Part shown: positions 55,274 to 62,134 of the stretch, in pieces | Position numbering within the stretch: the stretch's first letter is position 1 | Layout: each line of letters starts with the position of its first letter | From: Flavobacterium sp. 1 | Lineage (GTDB): Bacteria > Bacteroidota > Bacteroidia > Flavobacteriales > Flavobacteriaceae | Direction: 5' to 3' | Assembly: GCF_002797935.1 (NCBI RefSeq) | Contig: NZ_PGER01000001.1 | Span: 1,054,001-1,118,000 of the forward strand | Length of the DNA stretch: 64,000 bases | Made by a program: the position numbers and the translations under genes | The notes under the pieces: generated by a model | What the model saw: the letters and a program-made list of their open reading frames with translations, nothing else | What the model was told of the DNA's origin: nothing | Database searches by the model: none

Positions 55274-55463
55274 CCCGTTGGGTGTAATACATAAAAATTT
55301 AATTAAACACATAGAAACATAGATTTTATGTTTTTGAAAAAAGTAAATCAAAAAGAAACTCGTTTCTTACACATAGCTATGTGTGTTAATGCAAGTGAAA
55401 CGCCTTTTTTCAGTTCAATAATTCTATGTTTCTATGTGTTAAAAAATAATTACACCCAACGGG
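55274..55463. repeat. 190-base hairpin/MITE-like inverted repeat
   Basis: The ends are a perfect 15-base inverted repeat (CCCGTTGGGTGTAAT at 55274-55288 and its complement at 55449-55463). Inside are a second perfect 17-base pair (55306-55322 and 55424-55440, ACACATAGAAACATAG core), GAAAAAAG/CTTTTTTC, CGTTTC/GAAACG and a central palindrome ACACATAGCTATGTGT (55369-55384). The whole element can fold into one long hairpin. No coding capacity is seen. It may be a miniature transposable element or a regulatory RNA hairpin between GH29 and GH31. Confidence 0.8.
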
Positions 55464-55482
55464 CTAAATAAATAAAAAATTA

Positions 55483-58107
55483 ATGAAACGAATAAAGATT
55501 TTATTTATTCTTCTTATGCCAATGCTTTGTATTGGACAGGTAGTAAAAGACTATAAAAAGTACATTGATAAAGTAATTATAACCCTTGATAAAGGTCAAC
55601 TTTATTTGAGTCCTTTAACTGAAAATAGCGTAAGAGTTCAGTATGGTTTGGAAATGAAAAGTAATTTGCCCGAGTTGGTTTTTACTTCAAAAGTTAAAGT
55701 GCCTGATTTTAAGGTTTCAGAGTCCAGTTCACTCATTGAAATTACTATGTCAAAAATGACTGTTGTAGTAGATAAAAAAAGTGGAGCATTGTCTTATCGC
55801 AATTATAAGGACAAGGTTTTTTTAAGCGAAAAACCTGATGGTCGTATTTTTAAACAAAGTTCAGTACAAGGAGAACCATGTTATATTGCTGAACAAGGTT
55901 TTAGTACTTTACCCGACGAATATCTTTTTGGTACAGGTCAGTTTCAGGACGGATATTTGAATATTAAAGGATTACCCAGGAGATTAACCCAAGTAAATAC
56001 ACAAATCTCTATTCCATTTGTTATGTCAAGCAAAGGATATGGTTTGCTATGGCACAATTATGGACTTACTGATTTTAACCCTGCTGATTCTATTGTAAAT
56101 TTAAAGGCTACAGGTACAAGTGGAGAAACCGTTACTGTTGATGTCACTACTACCAACGGAAATCAAAAGGAAACTCGCCAAGACGGTGTATTTGTTGGAG
56201 ATTTTACAATTAAAGATAATGCTGAATATGCTATCCTGCTCGATGTGGGTCAAAAAATGGCCAGAAAATGGCAATTGACAATTGATGGTAACGAGGTTCT
56301 TAATTTTAAAAACCATTGGTTACCGCCAACAACCAGCACATTGGTTAAATTGACAGCAGGAAAACACGAGATTATGGTTACCGGAGAAAAAAATGATCTC
56401 CCAGTAGTATATTATCGCAAAGTAACGAATGAAACTGTCTTTAGATCTCCGGTTGCTGACAAGCTGGATTATGTTGTTTTTGCCGGAAATTCAGATGAGG
56501 TTATTTCAAGCTATCGCAATCTGACAGGAAAGGCTCCGCTTATGCCAATATGGTCATTAGGTTATATTCATTGCCGTGAGCGCTTTAAAACCCAAGATGA
56601 ACTACTTGAGAATGCCAGAGCATTCAGAATCAAAAAAATGCCAATGGATTTAATTGTTCAGGATTGGCAATATTGGGGGAAATACGGTTGGAATTCGATG
56701 AAATTTGATGAAGAGCTGTTTCCTGATCCGTCTGTAATGGTAAAAGAATTACATCAAATGAATATGCGGTTGATGCTTTCCGTTTGGTCCAAAATTGATA
56801 AAGGAAGTGAACTTGGTAAAGAATTTGATAAAAAAAAGTACTATATCCCAAATACCGAATGGGTTGACTTTTTTAATCCTGATGCTGCAAATTATTATTG
56901 GAAGAATTTTAGCGAAAAGCTCTTAAAGCCTTATGATATTGATGCCTGGTGGCAGGATGCTACTGAACCGGAAAATGATGATTTGGTAAATAGAAAAATA
57001 AATAAAGGAACAATTCCCGGAGAGCAAATGCGAAATGTTTATCCGATGTACGTAACAAAAACGGTATACGAGGGTTCCCGCAAGGATGCTCCGGACAAAA
57101 GAGTTTTTATTCTTACCCGAAGTGGATTCTCAGGCCAGCAGCGTTACGCAGCAGCAGTTTGGACTGGAGATATAGGTAACGACTGGGAAACTCTACGTCG
57201 ACAACTAACAGCTGGATTAAATTATTCCATAACAGGATTGCCTTGGTGGACTTTTGATGCAGGAGGTTTTTTCCGTCCTGGAGAAAGTCAATACACAGAT
57301 ACTAAATTTCACGAACGTTTTTTAAGATGGTTTCAGTTTGCCACATTCTGCCCTTTGCAAAGAGTGCACGGATATCAAACGAATACCGAATTCTGGAGAT
57401 ACGGTGAAAATGTAGAAGCGGAATCTTTAAAATATTTAAACTTCCGTTATCGTCTAATGCCATATATTTATTCACAAGCAGCGGACATAACATTTAAAAA
57501 CGGCACCTTGATGCGTCCACTGATAATGGATTTTGCAAATGATACAAAAGCACTTCAGCAAAAGTATCAGTATATGTTTGGATCTGCCTTTCTTGTTGCT
57601 CCTGTTGTTTCAGAAGGCGTGGAGAACTGGGATGTTTACTTGCCGGAAAATCAATCGGGATGGTTTAATTTTTGGACAGGAAAACAATATAAAGGCGGGC
57701 AAACAGTAAAAACAGCTGCGTCTCTTTCAACCATTCCGCTATATGTAAAATCGGGCTCTATAATTCCAATGGATGAGAAAATACAGTACACAAACGAAAA
57801 ACCTGCTGAAAATCTTGAGATTAGAGTATATACAGGTGCTGATGGCAAGTTTGAACTTTATGAAGATGAAGGCGTAAATTACAACTATGAGAAAGGAGCT
57901 TTTTCTATCATACCTTTTGAATGGAATGAACAAAAACAAACGCTTACAATAGGAAAGCGAAAAGGTGGAGTTTTTAATGGATTAATTGAAAACCGAGTAT
58001 TTAATGTTGTTTGGGTTGACGAATCAAACGGTGTTGGTATCGAAAACGGAAAAACAAATATTTCGGTAAAATATAATGGAAATAGTATTGCTATTGGAAG
58101 AAAATAA
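55483..58107 (+). CDS. GH31 alpha-xylosidase-like enzyme with inserted PA14-like domain
   Basis: An 874-residue secreted enzyme (signal peptide ending at LCIGQ, about residue 19). The N-terminal beta-sandwich is interrupted by a PA14-like module (about 205-310; GDFTIKDNAEYAILLDVGQK, LPVVYYRK), as described for GH31 alpha-xylosidases acting on xyloglucan oligosaccharides. The catalytic barrel (about 345-690) has the nucleophile Asp492 in WWQDATEPE and acid/base Asp563 in WTGDIGNDW; the C-terminal beta-domains follow. Co-location with GH29 and a fucose mutarotase points to xyloglucan side chains. It is the intact relative of the remnant at 16327. Confidence 0.93.
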   Translation: MKRIKILFILLMPMLCIGQVVKDYKKYIDKVIITLDKGQLYLSPLTENSVRVQYGLEMKSNLPELVFTSKVKVPDFKVSESSSLIEITMSKMTVVVDKKSGALSYRNYKDKVFLSEKPDGRIFKQSSVQGEPCYIAEQGFSTLPDEYLFGTGQFQDGYLNIKGLPRRLTQVNTQISIPFVMSSKGYGLLWHNYGLTDFNPADSIVNLKATGTSGETVTVDVTTTNGNQKETRQDGVFVGDFTIKDNAEYAILLDVGQKMARKWQLTIDGNEVLNFKNHWLPPTTSTLVKLTAGKHEIMVTGEKNDLPVVYYRKVTNETVFRSPVADKLDYVVFAGNSDEVISSYRNLTGKAPLMPIWSLGYIHCRERFKTQDELLENARAFRIKKMPMDLIVQDWQYWGKYGWNSMKFDEELFPDPSVMVKELHQMNMRLMLSVWSKIDKGSELGKEFDKKKYYIPNTEWVDFFNPDAANYYWKNFSEKLLKPYDIDAWWQDATEPENDDLVNRKINKGTIPGEQMRNVYPMYVTKTVYEGSRKDAPDKRVFILTRSGFSGQQRYAAAVWTGDIGNDWETLRRQLTAGLNYSITGLPWWTFDAGGFFRPGESQYTDTKFHERFLRWFQFATFCPLQRVHGYQTNTEFWRYGENVEAESLKYLNFRYRLMPYIYSQAADITFKNGTLMRPLIMDFANDTKALQQKYQYMFGSAFLVAPVVSEGVENWDVYLPENQSGWFNFWTGKQYKGGQTVKTAASLSTIPLYVKSGSIIPMDEKIQYTNEKPAENLEIRVYTGADGKFELYEDEGVNYNYEKGAFSIIPFEWNEQKQTLTIGKRKGGVFNGLIENRVFNVVWVDESNGVGIENGKTNISVKYNGNSIAIGRK

Positions 58108-58151
58108 AAATAACAAACCTAAGTAAAATAATATCGTATATAATTTAGTTT

Positions 58152-58496
58152 ATGAACTCTAAAAAAATATGTTACGCCTGCGATTTAGTTGATAATCCAG
58201 AGCTAATAGAACTATACAAACAGTATCATTCTCAGGGAAGCGCTTGGCCTGAAATCACTAAAAGTATCAAAGATTCAGGTATTATAGATATGGAAATTTA
58301 CATTCTAGCCAACAGATTGTTTATGATTATGGAAGTAGACGAAAGTTATAGTCCTGAACGCAAGCAGATGATGGATGTTGCCAATCCAAAAGTTCAGGAA
58401 TGGGAAAAATTAATGTGGCAATTTCAACAAGCGCCTCCAGGGGCAAAAGAAGACGAAAAATGGATACTAATGGAACGGATTTATAAACTGCAATAA
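58152..58496 (+). CDS. L-fucose/L-rhamnose mutarotase (RhaM/DUF718 family)
   Basis: A 114-residue cytosolic protein of the RhaM family, which speeds anomer interconversion of 6-deoxy-L-sugars. Visible features are the N-terminal CYACDLVDNPELI strand-helix, HSQGSAWPEI with its conserved His, YILANRLFMIMEVDE and the C-terminal KWILMERIYKLQ. It follows the GH31 gene after 44 bases. With a fucosidase upstream, L-fucose is a more likely substrate than L-rhamnose. The stop codon overlaps a hairpin that may end the operon. Confidence 0.9.
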   Translation: MNSKKICYACDLVDNPELIELYKQYHSQGSAWPEITKSIKDSGIIDMEIYILANRLFMIMEVDESYSPERKQMMDVANPKVQEWEKLMWQFQQAPPGAKEDEKWILMERIYKLQ

Positions 58497-58521
58497 CGGA
58501 CAATCCATGTTTATTGCAGTT
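58486..58521 (+). terminator. Candidate terminator overlapping the mutarotase stop
   Basis: A perfect 11-base inverted repeat (AACTGCAATAA / TTATTGCAGTT, 14-base loop) includes the stop codon of the mutarotase gene. The downstream tract is TCTTCCCT and not a clean T-run, so termination is likely but not certain. Confidence 0.5.
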
Positions 58522-58584
58522 CTTCCCTCAGTAATTTTTAAAAACTAAAAAAAGGTCAGGAATCTAAATTTTATATTATATTTC

Positions 58585-58788
58585 TTATATTTTTTTAATA
58601 TCGCTTTGGATTTCTAAATAAATTTTTACCCGACCGGACTTAATCCATTTCATCAACTCATGCCTGTAAAAATAAATGCGTTTGCCTAGTTTATTAACTG
58701 GAATTTTTCTTTTGCTTACTTTACGATAGATTGTTGATACCGATTTTTTATGGTTCAAAAGTAAAAGAATAAATATCGTTTAATTTCC
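58585..58788 (-). pseudogene. Excisionase/MerR-like HTH remnant (HTH_17 type)
   Basis: Reading from about 58788 down to the stop at 58585-58587, the reverse strand encodes SVSTIYRKVSKRKIPVNKLG followed by KRIYFYRHELMKWIKSGR. This is the pattern of small excisionase-family DNA-binding proteins (helix-turn-helix, 'k.G.r.y.r..dl..Wi'). The N-terminal part with the start codon and first helix is missing or frameshifted. Such genes usually accompany tyrosine-recombinase elements, but no integrase is seen here. Confidence 0.6.
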
Positions 58789-59224
58789 AATTGTGGCGTA
58801 AACAATTTATCGGATTCCTGAATTACAAAAAATGTTTTTCAGAATATTTTTTGTCCATCAATATGCATCAAAAAATAAATATTTGAATTCTTAAGTGTCG
58901 AAATGCGTGTTTGAATGCATTTTCAGATTCCCTTTGATTTTGGAAGTTTTCTTTTGTGATGAATATTTTCTCTCCCTAACCTTTTTTTTTGCACTATTAA
59001 GTTCAAGTAATTTTAGCCGGAACAGCCTAAATATCATAATTGCAACAAATGAGGTAGTTTCTTGATACAAAAGAATACCATGGCATAACGATGTTTTAAT
59101 GAGATTTGCATATACATTTTTTTTTATTAGATGACATGCTGGAATAAGAATATGTTGGTCAGATATACTTTGAGTATGAAAATTTAAAAAATTTGAATGG
59201 TTAAATTTTAAGTTAGTTTACATT

Positions 59225-59265
59225 AGGACTAGGGAGTGTTTGGTCTCCCTAGTTCTATTTTTATT
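59225..59265 (+). terminator. Orphan rho-independent terminator
   Basis: A stem (AGGACTAGGGAG / CTCCCTAGTTCT, one mismatch, 8-base loop) is followed by ATTTTTATTG. No intact forward gene ends within the preceding 700 bases, so it terminates either a lost gene or an unrecognised short transcript. Confidence 0.7.
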
Positions 59266-59404
59266 GTAATTTCTAAATTTAGAGAGAAATAACAATTTTG
59301 GTTTAGAATCAAAATATTGAGGGATATTAAAAGCAAGAAAATTTAAAAATATTTAGAATACCAATAAAAATGCAATTTGAACTTGAAAAAGATCATGTTG
59401 ACAG

Positions 59405-59560
59405 AATGCTGTGGATTACTGGATAACTTATATTACCAAAAAGTCATTAGATAATGGGATCGTGCCATTTTTTTGGGACATAGGTGGTGTTATAGACAGA
59501 AGTAATAATAAAGTGCTTGATCAGCGTACAATTGACGCTATTACTGCAGGAGCAAATTAA
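59405..59560 (+). pseudogene. C-terminal remnant of a GH5 endoglycanase
   Basis: In this frame the DNA encodes about 51 residues, starting NAVDYWITYITKKSLDNG and continuing IVPFFWDIGGVIDRSN to an ordinary stop. This is the typical end of GH5 enzymes: the barrel's last Trp loop (PFFWD.GG), 'DR' and a final 'DQ.T.DAI..G' helix. Upstream, the frame is closed by TGA at 59399-59401 and no homology is seen, so the catalytic part is lost. An ATG-initiated frame at 59370-59426 is only 18 codons in another frame. It probably marks a lost endo-enzyme of the neighbouring locus. Confidence 0.75.
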
Positions 59561-59635
59561 AATTGTCTCACTGACAAATCATGTCTTACTCCTTAGATTT
59601 AAAAAAAATAATAAACACTAACAATAATTTCATAT

Positions 59636-61174
59636 ATGAAAAAGCTCTTTTTATTGGTCTTTATTTCTGTTATTTTTCAAAATGTTTTCTCGCAAAATAA
59701 TGTTACAGAGATAACAATTGTCAAAACAGAAAATAAAACCATCATTAATAAACATATTTATGGTCATTTTGCAGAACATCTGGGAAAATGTATTTACGGA
59801 GGACTTTTTGTTGGAGAAGACAGTAATATTTCAAATACAAAAGGTGTTCGCAACGATATAATTAAGGCATTGAAAGAGTTAAAAGTCCCTAATCTTCGTT
59901 GGCCCGGAGGATGTTTTGCCGATACTTATCATTGGAAAGACGGAGTTGGACCTAAAAAAGGCAGACCAGGTATTGTAAATCGTTGGTGGGGAGGAGTTGA
60001 AGACAATAGTTTTGGAACACACGAATTTTTAGATATGTGTGAAGCTCTTGGAACAGAGCCCTATTTGGCAGGAAATGTAGGAAGCGGATCTCCGCGTGAA
60101 TTAGAAGAATGGGTTCAGTATGTAAATTATGGATCAGGCACTCCAATGTCTGATTTAAGAAAGAAAAATGATAAAGAAAAATCTTGGAAAGTTGCTTTTT
60201 GGGGAGTAGGGAATGAAATGTGGGGATGTGGAGGAAATATGACTCCGGAATATTATTCTAATTTATATAAGCAATATGCAACTTTTATGCCAAATGGAAA
60301 TGGTGGCGAAAAGCTATTTAGGGTTGCCTCGGGTGCAAATGGAGAGGATTATCATTGGACAGAAGTTTTAATGCGGGATATTCCTAAAGGATTAATGGAA
60401 GCTGTTGCCTTACACTGGTATTCAGTTATGAATTGGGAAAAAAAAGGATCATCTACAAAATTTGATGAAAGTCAGTATTTTGGAACAATGAATTCGGCTC
60501 TTAAAATGGAAGAGTTAGTTCAAAAGCATAGTGAAATCATGGATAAATATGATCAGGAAAAGAAAATTGCTTTGGTAGTTGATGAGTGGGGAGGATGGTA
60601 TGATACCGATGAAGGAGCTAATGGTGCTTTATTTCAACAAAATACGATGAGGGACGCCATGATTGCAGGAGTGACATTGAATGTGTTTAATAATCATGCG
60701 GACAGAGTGAGGGGAGCAAATTTGGCTCAAATAGTTAACGTTTTACAAGCAGTAATTTTGACTGATAAAGAAAAAATGGTACTTACTCCCACTTATCACG
60801 TAATGAAAATGTATAATGTACATCAGGACGCTGTACTTATCCCTTTAAAAATCGAATCTCCAAAATATATTTTTGATAAAAAAGAATTACCGGCGATTTC
60901 TGTTTCAGCTTCAAAAGATAAAGCAAATTTAACTCATATTTCACTTGTGAATATTGATTTAAAAAAAGAAAATAAAATTAAAATCGATTTAAAAGAGCTA
61001 GGAATCAAAAATATTAAAGGATACATATTGTCTTCATCGAAAGTTCAGGACTATAATACTTTTGAAAATCCAAACAAGATATCTCCTGTTGTTTTTAATA
61101 AATTTTCGATAAAAAATGATAAATTAGAAGTAACAATTCCACCCTTTTCTGTAGTGGTTTTGGAAGGGAATTAA
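59636..61174 (+). CDS. GH51 alpha-L-arabinofuranosidase, exported
   Basis: A 512-residue enzyme with a signal peptide (ending at NVFSQ, about residue 20), unlike the many intracellular GH51 members. The barrel begins at about residue 40 (HIYGHFAEHLGKCIYGG), with LRWPGGCFADTYHW at about 88-101. The acid/base is Glu194 in GVGNEMWG and the nucleophile Glu317 in VVDEWGGWYD. The C-terminal beta-domain ends with the usual PPFSVVVLEGN. It removes alpha-L-arabinofuranosyl groups from arabinan, arabinoxylan or arabinosylated xyloglucan. Remnants of other glycosidases lie on both sides. Confidence 0.95.
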   Translation: MKKLFLLVFISVIFQNVFSQNNVTEITIVKTENKTIINKHIYGHFAEHLGKCIYGGLFVGEDSNISNTKGVRNDIIKALKELKVPNLRWPGGCFADTYHWKDGVGPKKGRPGIVNRWWGGVEDNSFGTHEFLDMCEALGTEPYLAGNVGSGSPRELEEWVQYVNYGSGTPMSDLRKKNDKEKSWKVAFWGVGNEMWGCGGNMTPEYYSNLYKQYATFMPNGNGGEKLFRVASGANGEDYHWTEVLMRDIPKGLMEAVALHWYSVMNWEKKGSSTKFDESQYFGTMNSALKMEELVQKHSEIMDKYDQEKKIALVVDEWGGWYDTDEGANGALFQQNTMRDAMIAGVTLNVFNNHADRVRGANLAQIVNVLQAVILTDKEKMVLTPTYHVMKMYNVHQDAVLIPLKIESPKYIFDKKELPAISVSASKDKANLTHISLVNIDLKKENKIKIDLKELGIKNIKGYILSSSKVQDYNTFENPNKISPVVFNKFSIKNDKLEVTIPPFSVVVLEGN

Positions 61175-61176
61175 AA

Positions 61177-61440
61177 GTGTCGATTGATAAACTTAATTGG
61201 TATTATGAAATAACTATGATTCTAAATGATAAACTGGAACGAAGCAATCTTACATTAACTGGCTATTTAAATTTCTATGTCGGTTTACCTGCTGATGGAA
61301 GTTTGTTTATCCTTTGTTGGATGAGCTTATGGACGAATTGGGAATTAAGAAGGAGCCTGATGTACCTTTGGGTGTAATGGCAAGACAAATAGGTCAAAAA
61401 CATTTGTTATATTTGAATGTTATAGGTAATTGCAAAAAAC
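61177..61440 (+). pseudogene. Frameshifted C-terminal fragment resembling GH42 beta-galactosidase
   Basis: One frame gives LNFYVGLPADGSLFIL near 61268-61312, and after a shift at about 61312 another frame gives LDELMDELGIKKEPDVPLGV and then MARQIGQKHLLYLNVIG. The succession 'yvG..Pd.sL..lLdel...aGi....dvP.GV...r......lylLN' is the C-terminal pattern of GH42 beta-galactosidases. No catalytic part is present. The match is short and frame-broken, so the family call is tentative. Confidence 0.4.
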
Positions 61441-61456
61441 AACAACACTTAAAAAT

Positions 61457-61924
61457 ATGGAAAACCAACTTGATGAACTTGCGAAAAGTATCGGAAAAGA
61501 AATTAGAAAACTCTTAATAGAAAAAGGAATTTTTGATAATAACATAGATGTCGATTTTAAAATTGGAAAATATACCGTTTTATACGGACGTACAAGTTCA
61601 TCTGTAAAAAAACTTGAACCGTTTGTTAATCTTCCAATTGATTTTTTTGATATACTTAAAAATTGTGTTTTGGAAATGGAAATTTTATGGAAAGAACACG
61701 AAGAAGAAGGAGTATTTGGAGAAGATACAACTTCTGAGTATTACGTAGAATGCATTATTGATGATACTATTGATTTAACAGGAACTGTGGAAGAATTAAG
61801 GACGAGGATTCAAACACTTCGAACTTCTATCGAAATGCATGTTAGGTATGAAGAATATGAAGAAGCAGGAAAACTGCAAAAAATTATTGAAAATATTCAA
61901 GTAAGGATTAACAATGAAGAATAG
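61457..61924 (+). CDS. Small acidic protein of unknown function with a UVR-like motif
   Basis: A 155-residue, highly acidic cytosolic protein. I choose ATG 61457 (MENQLDELAKSIGKEI); an in-frame TTG at 61430 would start within the preceding fragment. Residues about 5-25 form a charged helix, the middle contains FKIGKYTVLYGRTSSSVKKL, and the C-terminus ends with a helix, YEEYEEAGKLQKIIENIQ, like the UVR motif of UvrB/UvrC and Clp proteins. No function is recognised. It stands alone between glycosidase debris and a sensor gene. Confidence 0.65.
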   Translation: MENQLDELAKSIGKEIRKLLIEKGIFDNNIDVDFKIGKYTVLYGRTSSSVKKLEPFVNLPIDFFDILKNCVLEMEILWKEHEEEGVFGEDTTSEYYVECIIDDTIDLTGTVEELRTRIQTLRTSIEMHVRYEEYEEAGKLQKIIENIQVRINNEE

Positions 61925-62134
61925 CAACTACCTATAACAGCCACTACAACGGAATGAACCTGAATTTATTGAAATAAAGCAGGATGCAAAGCATACCTGA
62001 TGAGAAAAATTACAAAACATATCAGATATTATTGATTTCAAATTTTAGAAAATAAAATCCTTTTAAATAAATACAGAAAAAATTCAGCTTACATATTTGC
62101 CCATCTACTCTAATTTTCTATTGGCCATTTTAGT
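61925..62134. other. Leader of the partial sensor gene
   Basis: About 210 bases without a gene. A near-consensus minus-7 box CATATTTG lies at about 62092-62099, roughly 35 bases before the start codon of the sensor gene. No terminator for the small upstream gene is evident. Confidence 0.35.

Larger units (their letters stand above)
58497..59635. other. Decayed interval with gene remnants
   Basis: About 1.1 kb without an intact gene. It contains an excisionase-like remnant (58585-58788), an unexplained reverse open frame (~58890-59120), an orphan terminator (59225-59265) and the C-terminal piece of a GH5 gene (59405-59560). The mix of phage/transposon-like and glycosidase debris suggests past insertion and deletion. 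Confidence 0.7.
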
